Made by a program: the position numbers and the translations under genes
Assembly (NCBI GenBank): GCA_016707075.1
Contig: JADJII010000004.1
Location: 124,001-188,000 of the forward strand
Direction: 5' to 3'
DNA: 64,000 bases
Source: Egaibacter danicus
Lineage (GTDB): Bacteria; Pseudomonadota; Gammaproteobacteria; Burkholderiales; Burkholderiaceae_C
Part shown: positions 33,211 to 42,387 of the stretch, piece by piece
Numbering within the stretch: the stretch's first letter is position 1
Layout of the letters: every line of letters begins with the position of its first letter
The notes under the pieces: generated by a model
Seen by the model: only the letters and a program-made list of their open reading frames with translations
Databases searched by the model: none
Told to the model about the DNA's origin: nothing

Positions 33211-35656
33211 TGGCGTCGAACTGGCGCGTATCCACCGCCGCCTTGTCAAATTCAAACCAGGGGTCGGGCTCGCCGTCCAGCGCAAATTGCAGCTGCTCCC
33301 ACAGGGCTTTGCGGCCTGTGTGGTCTTCCACAATTTTCTTCTTCACGTAGTCCAGGCCCACGCGGTTCACGTAGTGCACCGTGCGCTCCAGGTACCAGCC
33401 TTCCTGGCGGTACAGCTCGCAAAACGCCCCGGTGTACTCCAGCACTTCTTCGGCGGTTTTCACCTTGACCAGGAAGTGCGCCACCTCGGTCTTGATGCCG
33501 CCGTTGCCGGCCACGTACATCTCCCAGCCGCTGTCCACACCGATGATGCCCACGTCCTTGATGCCGGCCTCGGCGCAGTTGCGCGGGCAGCCGCTCACGG
33601 CAAACTTGACCTTGTGCGGGGCGTACATGCGCCACATGGCGCGCTCCAGGTCCTTGCCCATCTGGGTGCTGTCCTGCGTGCCCATGCGGCACCATTCGCT
33701 GCCCACGCAGGTTTTGACGGTGCGCAGCGCCTTGGCGTAGGCGTGGCCGCTGGGCATGCCGATGTCTTTCCACACATTCACCAGGTCTTCCTTCTTCACG
33801 CCCAGCAGGTCGATACGCTGGCCGCCGGTGACCTTGACGGTGGGAATCTTGTACTTGTCCACCGCATCGGCAATGCGGCGCAGTTCGCTGGCGGTGGTCT
33901 CGCCGCCCCACATGCGCGGGATGACCGAGTAGGTGCCGTCCTTCTGGATGTTGGCGTGGCTGCGCTCGTTGATGTAGCGGCTTTGTGGATCGTCTTTGGC
34001 CTCTTTGGGCCAGGTGCTGATCAGGTAGTAGTTGACGGCCGGGCGGCAGCTGGAGCAGCCGTTGGGTTTTTTCCATTCCAGGAACTTGAAGACATCGGCA
34101 ATGCTCAGCAGTTTGCTGCTGCGGATAGCATCGCGCACGGCCTGGTGGCCGTGGTCGGTGCAGCCGCACATGGGCTTCATCTTCGGGGTGGAGGAGTAGT
34201 CACCCCCGGCGGTGAACATCAGCAGCTGCTCCACCAGGCCGGTACACGAGCCGCACGATGCGCTGGCCTTGGTGTGCTTGCGCACCTCGTCCAGCGTGAA
34301 CAGGCCTTTTTCCTTGATGGTCTTGCAGATGGTGCCCTTGGTCACGCCGTTGCAGCCGCAGACCTCGGCGGTGTCGGCCATGGCGGCGGCCTTGTTGTGG
34401 CCTTCGTGGCCGCCTTCGCCGATGTTGGATTCACCAAACATCAGCTTGTCGCGGATGTCACCCACGCTGCGGCCGTCGCGCAGCAGCTTGAAGTACCAGC
34501 TGCCGTCCACCGTGTCGCCATACAGGCAGGCGCCCACCAGCTTGTCGTCCTTGATGACCAGCTTTTTGTAGACACCCGCAAACGGGTCGCTCATGACCAC
34601 TTCTTCGGTGCCTTCGCCGCCCGTGAAGTCGCCCGCAGAGAAAAGGTCGATGCCAGTGACCTTGAGCTTGGTGGAGGTCAGCGAGCCGGTGTAGCGGCCA
34701 ATGCCAAACATCGCCAGGTGGTTGGCTGCGACCTTGCCCTGCTCGAACAGCGGGGCCACCAGACCGTAGGCAATGCCGCGGTGGGCCGCACATTCGCCCA
34801 CCGAGTAGATGCGTGCGTCGGTCACGGTCTGCATGGTGTCGCTGACCACAATGCCGCGGTTCACATGCAGGCGCATTTTTTCGGCCAGCTCCGTGTTGGG
34901 GCGGATGCCCACGGCCATCACCACCAGGTCGGTCGGGATCTCGGTGCCGTCCTTGAACTGCAATGCCATCACGCGGCCACCCTTGCCGCCATCCTTGTCG
35001 CCAATCAGGGCCTGGGTCTGCCCGCCCATGATGAAGCGCATGCCGCGCTCTTCCAGCGACTTCTGCAGCATCTTGCCGGCCACCACATCGAGCTGGCGCT
35101 CCATCAGCGTGGGCATCACGTGGATCACCGACACCTGCATGCCGCGCTTCATCAGGCCGTTGGCCGCTTCCAGGCCCAGCAGTCCACCACCAATAACCAC
35201 TGCGCGCTGGTATTTGGTGGCCGCCTCGATCATGGCGTTGGTGTCGGCAATGTCGCGGTAGGCAATCACGCCTTCCAGGTCTTTGCCGGGAATCGGCAGG
35301 ATGAACGGGTTGGAGCCGGTGGCGATCAGCAGGCGGTCGTATTCGGCGCTGAGTTTTTCGCCGGCGGCGTTTTCGGCATGCACCACGCGGCGCACCCGGT
35401 CTACCTCGGTCACTTTCCAGCCCGCGTGCAGGGTGATGTGGTTGTCTTTGTACCAGGCCCAGTCGTTGAGCACGATCTCGTCCAGGGTCTGCTCGCCGGC
35501 CAGCACCGGGCTCAGTAGAATGCGGTTGTAGTTGGGGTGGGGCTCGGCACCAAACACGGTGATGTCGTACAGCTCGGGCGCCACCTTGAGCAGCTCTTCC
35601 AGGGTGCGCACACCGGCCATGCCGTTGCCAATCATTACCAGTTTCGATTTTTTCAT
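33200..35656 (-). CDS. nirB: nitrite reductase (NADH) large subunit
   Basis: Siroheme/[4Fe-4S]/FAD enzyme that reduces nitrite to ammonium with NADH; 818 residues. FAD and NAD folds: LVMIGNGMAGVRTLEELL at the start and VVIGGGLLGLEAANGLMKRG near residue 148. Two BFD-type [2Fe-2S] segments follow (VCGCNGVTKGTICKTI, ASCGSCTGLVEQL; CGCTDHGH, CSSCRPAVNYYL). The siroheme/cluster motif is CVGSEWCRMG near residue 652 and CPRNCAEAGIKDVG near 690. Start ATG 35656 (MKKSKLVMIGNG). First gene of the operon; its 165-base leader carries two hexaloop hairpins downstream of a sigma-54-type promoter, pointing to nitrogen control plus ANTAR antitermination. Confidence 0.97.
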   Translation of the reverse strand: MKKSKLVMIGNGMAGVRTLEELLKVAPELYDITVFGAEPHPNYNRILLSPVLAGEQTLDEIVLNDWAWYKDNHITLHAGWKVTEVDRVRRVVHAENAAGEKLSAEYDRLLIATGSNPFILPIPGKDLEGVIAYRDIADTNAMIEAATKYQRAVVIGGGLLGLEAANGLMKRGMQVSVIHVMPTLMERQLDVVAGKMLQKSLEERGMRFIMGGQTQALIGDKDGGKGGRVMALQFKDGTEIPTDLVVMAVGIRPNTELAEKMRLHVNRGIVVSDTMQTVTDARIYSVGECAAHRGIAYGLVAPLFEQGKVAANHLAMFGIGRYTGSLTSTKLKVTGIDLFSAGDFTGGEGTEEVVMSDPFAGVYKKLVIKDDKLVGACLYGDTVDGSWYFKLLRDGRSVGDIRDKLMFGESNIGEGGHEGHNKAAAMADTAEVCGCNGVTKGTICKTIKEKGLFTLDEVRKHTKASASCGSCTGLVEQLLMFTAGGDYSSTPKMKPMCGCTDHGHQAVRDAIRSSKLLSIADVFKFLEWKKPNGCSSCRPAVNYYLISTWPKEAKDDPQSRYINERSHANIQKDGTYSVIPRMWGGETTASELRRIADAVDKYKIPTVKVTGGQRIDLLGVKKEDLVNVWKDIGMPSGHAYAKALRTVKTCVGSEWCRMGTQDSTQMGKDLERAMWRMYAPHKVKFAVSGCPRNCAEAGIKDVGIIGVDSGWEMYVAGNGGIKTEVAHFLVKVKTAEEVLEYTGAFCELYRQEGWYLERTVHYVNRVGLDYVKKKIVEDHTGRKALWEQLQFALDGEPDPWFEFDKAAVDTRQFDAINA

Positions 35657-35759
35657 AGTGGCCACTCCAGAGAGCAAAAATTCAAATAGGGGTAGGGGAG
35701 ATCCGCGCCGCAAGCTTGGGCGCACCAGAACACACTGGCGTTGGACAGACTGCAACTGG

Positions 35760-35821
35760 GCGACGTCGTTGTGCGCAGAATCGGTCAGACTGTCATCTCG
35801 TTCGGACGCGTCGTTGCGTCC
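35760..35821 (-). promoter_or_regulatory. candidate ANTAR-binding dual-hexaloop leader of nirB
   Basis: In RNA sense, hairpin 1 is GGACGC-AACGAC-GCGTCC (35821-35804): six base pairs and a six-base loop with A at position 1 and G at 4. After 27 bases comes hairpin 2, GCGCAC-AACGAC-GTCGC (35776-35760): five pairs with one bulged C and the identical loop. This is the pattern recognised by ANTAR antiterminators such as NasR. I do not see a convincing U-tract terminator between hairpin 2 and nirB, only GCGCC/GGCGC near 35710. Confidence 0.65.
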
Positions 35822-35833
35822 TGAAGGGACTTA

Positions 35834-35849
35834 TGCAAAAGCTGTGCCA
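35834..35849 (-). promoter_or_regulatory. sigma-54-type promoter of nirB
   Basis: TGGCACAGCTTTTGCA on the minus strand matches TGGCAC-N5-TTGCA with the canonical GG-N10-GC spacing. The predicted transcription start, about 12 bases further, is near 35823, directly in front of the first hexaloop hairpin. Confidence 0.75.
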
Positions 35850-35948
35850 TATGATCGCAACCTCAGGTCAGGCAGCCGCCAAACCGGACGCATGGCGTGC
35901 GACTTGCATGGCTGCAAAGCCTCTTTCCCCCAGCTAATACCGATTTTT

Positions 35949-37202
35949 ATGACATCCGCCCTGCTGTGTATTAACCGCCCCCAGACCGCCCCCACCCTGG
36001 CGGCGGACCTGTCCGCGGCGGGTATTTCGGTTGTGGTCACGGTGGAGGATTGCAGCAAGTTGGTGCAGACGGTGGTGCTGCACGCACCAGATGTGGTGGT
36101 CTGCGATGTGCCCCTGCCCACCAGCGCATGGTTTCAGGCGCTGCAGGCGCTGGAGCAGACACAGCCTTGCCCCACCCTCGTGTTCACCCACGACACCGAC
36201 GCTACCCACATCGCCCAAGCCACGGAATGCGGTGTGCATGTGTATGTGGTGCATGGCTATGGTGCCAACCGACTGCGATCGCTCATCCATCTGGCCCAGG
36301 CACGACACCAGAAGGCGCTACAGCAGCGCCAGGCCTTTGACGAGATGGCCACCCGCTTTGAAGAGCGCAAGTCAGTGGACCGGGCCAAGGGTATCCTGAT
36401 GCGCGCCCAGAGCCTGTCGGACGACGATGCGTTTCGCACCCTGCGCACGGCGGCCATGAACTCCAACCAGCGCATGGGGCAGCTCTCGCAGCACATCATC
36501 CAGTCGGCCCACTTTGCTGAAGGTGTGAACCGCGCGGGCCAGTTGCGCATGCTCTCGCAGCGGCTGGTCAAGCTGCACCTGCTGCAGGCGGCCGGGGTGC
36601 AGATTGCCCACCACGCTGCGCTGTTGCAGGAGTCTGTGCAGTGGGTGGATGCCAACTTTACGTTGCTGCGCAAAAACCTCTCCATGCCCACCTATGGCGA
36701 CCTGCTGGAGCAGGTGGCGCACACCTGGGAACAGCTCAAGGCGGCATTGGCTACCGGCCACACCGACGCGGTGGAAGGCTGCGCCGAGGCCCTGCTGCTT
36801 GGCGCCGAGCGCCTGACCAGCAGCCTGGAGGGCTCGGGCGCAACGGCCCCCCTGCAGGTGCTGAACCTGGCCGGGCGCCAGCGCATGCTGTCGCAGCGTT
36901 TCGCCAAATACGCGTTGCTGGCCGCTGTGGACGACATGCGCACCGTGCAGCAGGAGTTTGAAGCAGCACTCACCTACCTCAACGGCATTCCCCTGAGCAC
37001 GCCCGCTATCCACGACGCCCTGGGCGCGGCTGGCATCGCCTGGCTGCAAATGCTGGCTGCGGCCAGAGAGGCCCAGCGCCTGCCGGCGGCCCAGCGCAGT
37101 GCGCGTCTGGAGGAGCTGGCAACTGGCAGCGAAACCGTGCTGGGCCTGTTCGAGCAGCTCTCGGTCCACTACGAGCGCAGCATGCAAATGCTGATGGGCT
37201 AA
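35949..37202 (+). CDS. ANTAR-domain regulator with two PilJ-type nitrate-sensor modules
   Basis: Soluble protein of 417 residues. The first 115 residues resemble a receiver (LLCINRPQTAPTLAADLSAAG, VVVCDVPLPTSAWFQ) that keeps an Asp in VVCDVPL. An ANTAR RNA-binding domain follows at about 125-185 (ERKSVDRAKGILMRAQSLSD, MGQLSQHII). The C-terminal half has two PilJ/NarX-like type IV sensory repeats with the P-box-like motif: NRAGQLRMLSQRLVKLHLL near 195 and NLAGRQRMLSQRFAKYALL near 300. In NasR the order is sensor then ANTAR; here it is reversed. Divergent from nirB; probably the nitrate-responsive antiterminator for the leaders at nirB and nrtA. Start ATG 35949. Confidence 0.85.
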   Translation: MTSALLCINRPQTAPTLAADLSAAGISVVVTVEDCSKLVQTVVLHAPDVVVCDVPLPTSAWFQALQALEQTQPCPTLVFTHDTDATHIAQATECGVHVYVVHGYGANRLRSLIHLAQARHQKALQQRQAFDEMATRFEERKSVDRAKGILMRAQSLSDDDAFRTLRTAAMNSNQRMGQLSQHIIQSAHFAEGVNRAGQLRMLSQRLVKLHLLQAAGVQIAHHAALLQESVQWVDANFTLLRKNLSMPTYGDLLEQVAHTWEQLKAALATGHTDAVEGCAEALLLGAERLTSSLEGSGATAPLQVLNLAGRQRMLSQRFAKYALLAAVDDMRTVQQEFEAALTYLNGIPLSTPAIHDALGAAGIAWLQMLAAAREAQRLPAAQRSARLEELATGSETVLGLFEQLSVHYERSMQMLMG

Positions 37203-37279
37203 GCGTGAACCAAGGGTTAACCCGCACAACTTTGGTGCAGTGCAGTAGCGCTGGGCACTGATATTGCTTATCTTGGTGC

Positions 37280-39049
37280 ATGGCTTTTGACATAGACATT
37301 GGCTTTGCGTCCCAGGCTGGGCGCAAACCGCTTAACGAAGACTTTTGTGCCGCCATGCTGCCCACACAAGGGCAGGAAGACATGGGCTCCATTGTGGCCA
37401 TTGCGGACGGCGTGAGCGCCGGCGGCATGGGGCGCGAAGCAGCGCAGACCACGGCCACCAGCGTGGTGCGCGATTACTTTGGCACGCCCGAAACCTGGGA
37501 CACCACGGTCGCGCTGGACCGCATCATCGCTGCGCAGAATGCCTGGCTGTGCGGCATCAACCGGCGGCGCCAGCCCGTCACCGGCCTGACCACGCTCACC
37601 GCCCTGGTGCTGCGCGGCCAGTCGTACACGCTGGCGCATGTGGGCGACACCCGTTGCTACCTGGTGCGCAATGGCCAGGCCACGCAGCTCACGCAGGACC
37701 ATGTGGTCAACCACCCCGACTTCAAGCACCAGCTGCTGCGCTCGGTGGGCGCAGAAGACCATCTGGTGGTGGACTACGTGCAGGGCGATCTGCAGGTGGG
37801 CGATGTGTTCATCCTGCTGACCGATGGTGTGCATGGTGAAGTGCCCGAAAAGCGCCTGCCCGAATACGCTGCCATGCCAGATGCCCGCGAGGCCAGCCAG
37901 AAGCTGGTGGACCAGGCCCTGGCCAGGGGCAGTGACGACAACGTGTCGGCCATCGTGGTGCGCGTGCGGGGCCTGCTGGACGCCACGCTGACCGATGCCA
38001 ACCGTCTGGCCCAGAGCCTGCCGATTCCGCCGCGCCTGAAAGTGGGCAACACACTGGACGGTCTGGTGGTGAACGCGCTGGTGGCCGACAGCGGCATCAA
38101 TGTGCTGTACCAAATGCACGACCCGGTGACACAGGCGCTGTATGCCCTCAAAACCCTGAACACCGCCCGCGCCCACGACCAGGAAGAGCGTGCCATGCTG
38201 GCCCACGAGGCCTGGCTGGGCACGCGCATGCAGTCGTCCCGCGGCGCGGACCACTTGGTGGCAGTGCACGCGCGGCTACCGAATGGCCAGGAGCGCTCGG
38301 CGTTTTATGTGCTGTACGACTGGCATGGCGGCGAAACCCTGCAGCAGATTCTGGACCGCCAGCAGCGCGTGGGCATCGCGGCGGCCTTGGGCTACGCCAT
38401 GCAGGCGCTCAAGGCGCTGGCGCGGCTGCACCGCCAGGGCGTGGTGCACCGCGACATCAAACCCGCCAACCTGCACCTGGGCGAAGACGGCGTGCTGCGC
38501 GTGCTGGACCTGGGCGTGGCCCTCTCCGGGCGCGAGTCCGCCGCCATGCGCGCCCTGCACGCGGGCACTCCCAGCTATGTGAACCCCGAGCAATGGGGCT
38601 TTCGCAGCAAAGGCGCCCCTGCCAAGGGCGAGGCGGTAGATGGCGATGGCGCGGGTGAGCAGCTGCCCACTGCCCAGAGCGATCTGTTCGCCCTGGGTGT
38701 GACCCTGTACCAGCTACTCACTGGCAGGCTGCCGTATGGCGATGTGCTGCCCTACCAGGTGGGCCGCTACCACCGCGACCCCACACCGCCCAGCCGGCAC
38801 AACCCCGAGGTGCCGATCTGGCTGAACCATGTGGTGCTCAAGGCCGTGGCCCTGGACCAGCGCCAGCGTTTCGAGACGGCGGAAGAATTCTTGCTGGCAT
38901 TGGAGCGCGGTGCCTCCCGCCCCCTGCAGGCGCTGCATGGCACCCCGCTGATGCAGCGCGACCCCAGCTTTGTGTGGAAGCTGGCCACCGGCACACTGAC
39001 GCTGATCAATCTGTTGCTGGTGTACTGGCTGCTGTTTTTGCCGAAATAG
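37280..39049 (+). CDS. PP2C phosphatase-Ser/Thr kinase fusion protein
   Basis: Bifunctional protein of 589 residues. The PP2C-like phosphatase (1-235) has LNEDFC, VAIADGVSAGGMG, HVGDTRCYL and GSDDNVSAIVV with the metal-binding Asp residues. The Hanks-type kinase (255-540) has VHRDIKPANLHL near residue 389; the magnesium loop is DLG instead of DFG, and the activation segment ends in PSYVNPEQ in place of APE. A single membrane helix (LTLINLLLVYWLLFL) ends the protein. A kinase of this type is also found within nitrate-assimilation operons of pseudomonads, so the association is probably functional. It follows the ANTAR-sensor gene by 77 bases; the stop codon lies in a dispersed-repeat copy. Confidence 0.88.
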   Translation: MAFDIDIGFASQAGRKPLNEDFCAAMLPTQGQEDMGSIVAIADGVSAGGMGREAAQTTATSVVRDYFGTPETWDTTVALDRIIAAQNAWLCGINRRRQPVTGLTTLTALVLRGQSYTLAHVGDTRCYLVRNGQATQLTQDHVVNHPDFKHQLLRSVGAEDHLVVDYVQGDLQVGDVFILLTDGVHGEVPEKRLPEYAAMPDAREASQKLVDQALARGSDDNVSAIVVRVRGLLDATLTDANRLAQSLPIPPRLKVGNTLDGLVVNALVADSGINVLYQMHDPVTQALYALKTLNTARAHDQEERAMLAHEAWLGTRMQSSRGADHLVAVHARLPNGQERSAFYVLYDWHGGETLQQILDRQQRVGIAAALGYAMQALKALARLHRQGVVHRDIKPANLHLGEDGVLRVLDLGVALSGRESAAMRALHAGTPSYVNPEQWGFRSKGAPAKGEAVDGDGAGEQLPTAQSDLFALGVTLYQLLTGRLPYGDVLPYQVGRYHRDPTPPSRHNPEVPIWLNHVVLKAVALDQRQRFETAEEFLLALERGASRPLQALHGTPLMQRDPSFVWKLATGTLTLINLLLVYWLLFLPK

Positions 39050-39101
39050 GGCTCTAGCCCACGTGGAATTTGCACGAGCAGCTATTTATTTTGTAGCGGA
39101 T
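39035..39101 (-). repeat. dispersed ~66-bp repeat, copy 9 (end of kinase gene)
   Basis: Minus strand reads CGCTACAAAATAAATAGCTG, CTCGTGCAAATTCCACGTGG, GCTAGAGCCCTATTTCGGCA. It overlaps the last codons and stop of the PP2C-kinase gene. Confidence 0.75.
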
Positions 39102-39255
39102 TGGTTGGGTGATTGCGAGCTGCAAAGGATGCCTGGGTACGTGGGGCCAGTGGGTTTGGGCTGAAAAGACTGGGCTGCTAGCGATAGCTGCCACTGATGC
39201 TGTTGGAACCAATATTTGCAGTGGGCCAGAAGCAATCGTTGGCACATGTCGGCTC

Positions 39256-40471
39256 TCAGGTAGGCCGCGAAAGGTTGGAAGCGAGCTCGCTCCATTCGTC
39301 GAAGTTAGTCTTCGCGGGTATATCCCAGTTGATGGCGCCTTTACCCCACAGTCCTGTCATCCCCAGCTTTCCAATCCCAGAGGCCACCTCAATCAGTTCT
39401 GGTAGCGCCTTCCAAAGCAAATCGATCGTTTGATAGTCCGGAACGATGCCCTGATGCACAAGGTCATTGCGCTTATCACGTGCATGACTAAGGGCTCTGT
39501 GGCATTTCTTGGTGATGATTTTTGAGAGGCGAAGGAGTTGTTGTTTTGCCCATATCTGGTCACGTTGGATAGCCCAATTGACTTGGGCATGGCACTTCGC
39601 CACACGAGCTGGAAATGCGACTTTGTGCTTGGTGTACCGCTCTGTCCATAGGTATTCCAGGCCGCTCCACGGCTATCCACAGATTGTTGAGTGCATCACT
39701 ATTGTTCTGATACACCATCGCTGTATAGCCATTCAAAAGAAAGAATGGAGTGAAGTTATGAATCGCCCGAATGACTTTTTGGCCCTGATCGAAAGCTCTC
39801 TGTATGACCTCCAATATCAACACTCTAGGGTGCATTAAGGGTGACAGGCGATCCGTTGGAGAAGCCCAGTTCAACCGAAGCTGCGTATGGAGGGATGGGG
39901 TATACGCAAAAAGCCTCCCTTTCTCCTCAAGTGATCCAACTACTAGCTCATCAGCGTGAAGAACTTCCGAGTGGATACCTCCTAGCAGAAGACTACAAAG
40001 AATCTCATTAAGCTTGCCAACCCCATCAACTTTCCTTGGAAAATCTTCACACTGGGGAATCGCTATTGCTCCGTCATAGCTAATAAGTGCGTCTATTCCA
40101 CTGGCGGTGCGAAGAGGAAGGGTGGCAACAACTTCAGCCAGTCGCTTTCCGTCGTAAGAGTTCGCATTGATCTGGTCAAGGGTGAAGTTCAATCGAGAGG
40201 TCACATCTCGAGGTACTGCGGTATAAGGCCGCAGGTACGTCATCCAAGCAGGGTTATACGAAAGAATGCTGGAGATTGGCGGTTTATAGCTGGGTGGTGC
40301 ATCCTCTTGGCTGATCCAACCACCTTGATGCCAAACGTGTGAGTCGGTTGGCTTTGGTTTGATCGTTTCAGTAAGTGTGGCTGGGATGTTCCTGTTGTTC
40401 GCGGTGAAGGGATCGTAGTCATCCTCAAACGCATGGATGTGTCCGGTTTCTGTGTCCTGGTAGTGTTTCAT
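39256..40471 (-). pseudogene. hypothetical protein with HEPN-like C-terminus (one frameshift)
   Basis: Two frames that join into one protein of about 400 residues. The first, from ATG 40471 (MKHYQDTETGHIHAFEDDYD), runs to about 39665 at LNNLWIAVE. The second continues LEYLWTERYTKHKVAFPARV and ends at 39256 with DEWSELASNLSRPT. One missing base near 39655-39670 explains the break. The C-terminal part has RNDLVHQG, i.e. an R-x4-H motif in a helical context (LSHARDKRNDLVHQ), as in HEPN ribonucleases. The N-terminal part is not recognised. G+C is clearly lower than in the flanking nitrate genes, suggesting acquisition by transfer. A defence role is only a guess. Confidence 0.6.
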
Positions 40472-40539
40472 GGTGCTTCACATCACGGTCACAGAATTGC
40501 ACCCAGCCTAAAATTCAATTCCACTAAGGAGAGATCATC

Positions 40540-40944
40540 ATGGATGAGTTTGCGCGACAGGTGGGGTACCTCGCAATATTCGTTGCAGCAGTTTATGCTA
40601 TCGGAAAATCATTGGGATCGCGCTCGGACACCATAAATCGGGAACGGGCACATATAGCGATAACCTTTGACATCGCCAAAGGCATCTCCTGTCGAAAAAT
40701 ATATCAATCGACTAGTGACCCCAGGATACTTGGTGAGGTTAAACGACATTTCTCAGATCCACTATATCTGTACTTAGAGTTGGACGATGATGCCTATCAA
40801 AAGCAACTGATTAAAGATGGCCGCGAACGAGAGCTTGAAGCCGCGATGAAGCGTATAAGCAGCGAAGGAGAAACTTGCCGGTTGATTGACGGGAAGTTAA
40901 TTTTTCGACCGATCAAAGGCTGGGAGTCTTATGCATCAACATAA
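40540..40944 (+). CDS. small hypothetical protein with N-terminal membrane helix
   Basis: Protein of 134 residues, not recognised. A hydrophobic helix YLAIFVAAVYAIGKSLG near residues 9-25 is followed by a charged cytoplasmic part with VKRHFSDPLYLYLELDDDAY and a C-terminal RPIKGWESYAST. A good ribosome-binding site AAGGAG stands before ATG 40540. It is divergent from the HEPN-like gene, 68 bases apart, and shares its low G+C, so the two may have arrived together. Confidence 0.6.
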   Translation: MDEFARQVGYLAIFVAAVYAIGKSLGSRSDTINRERAHIAITFDIAKGISCRKIYQSTSDPRILGEVKRHFSDPLYLYLELDDDAYQKQLIKDGRERELEAAMKRISSEGETCRLIDGKLIFRPIKGWESYAST

Positions 40945-41007
40945 GGATGATCTGAATAACTCGCATACGACTGAGGCACCTCTCTTTTAGTTCCGGCCCG
41001 CTGCGCT

Positions 41008-41066
41008 TGACTTCGCGCTGCGAAGTCAGCCTGCACTGAGAAGGGTGTTGGTGTGCTGCGCACACC
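41008..41066. other. pair of short palindromes between convergent genes
   Basis: TGACTTCG-CGCTG-CGAAGTCA (41008-41028) and GGTGTG-CTGCG-CACACC (41050-41066), both perfect stems with five-base CG-rich loops, in the gap between the small membrane protein and the NarK-type gene. No T-run follows, so a terminator role is uncertain. Confidence 0.5.
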
Positions 41067-41081
41067 ATCCACTTCGTGGAG

Positions 41082-42296
41082 TCAGACGCTGCGCGCCCGA
41101 CCACCTTTCTCTGCCCAGGTGCGGGTCCAGCGCAGTTGCATCTTGCGCATCACAACGAGCATCAGCAACGAGAACAGCGCCATCACCACAAAGCCGGGCA
41201 AAAAGCTGCCGGTATGTTGTTTGGCCTGGCCCATCATGGCCGGCACGGTGCCGCCACCCAGTGCGCCGATCTCGCCAATCATCGAACCGGCCACCGCGGT
41301 GGAGGTGGGCCAACGCAGCGGCACCAGCTGGAACAGCGCACCGTTGCCCGCGCCCAGTGCCGCAAAGCACAGGATCAGCAGCAGGGTGGTCATCACCAGT
41401 GAGCCCGACGACAGGCCTACGCCGACCAGGGTCACCGCGACTGCCACCAGCACCACGGTGAGGGTGTTGACGCCGCCCCAGTGGTCGGAAATCCAGCCGC
41501 CCGCCACGCGCACCACGGCGCCCATCAGTGCGGCCAGCATGGTCAGTTGCCCGGCTTGCACCTTGCTCACGCCAAACTGGTCGTAGTAGTAGGTGGGCAA
41601 AAAGGTGACGATGCCGATGAAGCCGCCAAACGTGACCACATAAATCAGGCTGAATACCCAGCCGTCTTTTTCCATCAGGCAACTGAGGTGCTCGCGCATG
41701 CTGGCGTGTTCATCGCGGTCCGGTGGCTCTTTGGCCATGAACAGCACCACGGCCATGGGCACCAGGGAGGCGATGGCGGCAATGCCGTACACCGTCTGCC
41801 AGCCGTAGGCCTGGGCCAGGGGCGGCGCCAGCAGCGCAGCCAGGGCGGTGCCCGCGTTACCCGCACCCACCAGACCCATGGCCAGGCCTTTGTATTTGGG
41901 CGGGTACCAGCCCGAACCCAGCGACATGGCCACGCCAAAACTGGCCCCGGCCACGCCGAGCAGCAGGGCCATCTTGAGCAGGTCGTCGTAGGTGTGCACA
42001 AAGAAGTATCCGAACGACATGGTGAAGGTGATGAGGCTCAGTTCCACCAGGGTGGCGGTCTTGCGCCCCACGTACTGCGCCAGCAAGCCCAAGGGAAAAC
42101 GCATGATGGCGCCCGCCACGATGGGAATGGACAGCAGCAATCCCTTTTGCGCGGGTGTCAGTTGAAATTGTTCGCTGATGAACGGAGCCATGGCGCCATT
42201 CATCACCCAGATGATGAACGAGAACATCAGGTAGAAAAATGCCGCGAACAACGTGGGTGTATGCCCGCTTTTCAAAAAGTCACGAAATCCGGCCAT
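41082..42296 (-). CDS. NarK/NasA-type nitrate transporter (MFS)
   Basis: Major-facilitator protein of 404 residues with about twelve membrane helices, for nitrate/nitrite transport across the inner membrane. The nitrate-signature regions are GLVGAGNAGTALAALLAPP (helix 5) and GAGNGALFQLVPLRW (helix 11). The cytoplasmic loop after helix 2 has QYVGRKTA. Start ATG 42296 (MAGFRDFLKSGHTPT) after GGAGC; the frame is open up to 42470 but that part is the untranslated leader. It lies downstream of the nrt operon behind a terminator and has its own hexaloop hairpin in the leader. Confidence 0.9.
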   Translation of the reverse strand: MAGFRDFLKSGHTPTLFAAFFYLMFSFIIWVMNGAMAPFISEQFQLTPAQKGLLLSIPIVAGAIMRFPLGLLAQYVGRKTATLVELSLITFTMSFGYFFVHTYDDLLKMALLLGVAGASFGVAMSLGSGWYPPKYKGLAMGLVGAGNAGTALAALLAPPLAQAYGWQTVYGIAAIASLVPMAVVLFMAKEPPDRDEHASMREHLSCLMEKDGWVFSLIYVVTFGGFIGIVTFLPTYYYDQFGVSKVQAGQLTMLAALMGAVVRVAGGWISDHWGGVNTLTVVLVAVAVTLVGVGLSSGSLVMTTLLLILCFAALGAGNGALFQLVPLRWPTSTAVAGSMIGEIGALGGGTVPAMMGQAKQHTGSFLPGFVVMALFSLLMLVVMRKMQLRWTRTWAEKGGRARSV

Positions 42297-42387
42297 GAAT
42301 GAGCTCCGAAGGGGGTGCTGGGGGTGGGGATGGGCGTGCGGCTGCGCTACCGTGATGGCAGGCAATACACCGCAACAACTACTGCTA

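Noticed and set aside
33167..35518. Open frame of 783 codons antisense to nirB
   Set aside because: Its sequence is His/Val/Ala-rich nonsense produced by the opposite strand of nirB; no family landmarks.
41008..41066. Insertion-sequence ends in the palindromes
   Set aside because: The two stems are unrelated in sequence, enclose no gene and show no target duplication.
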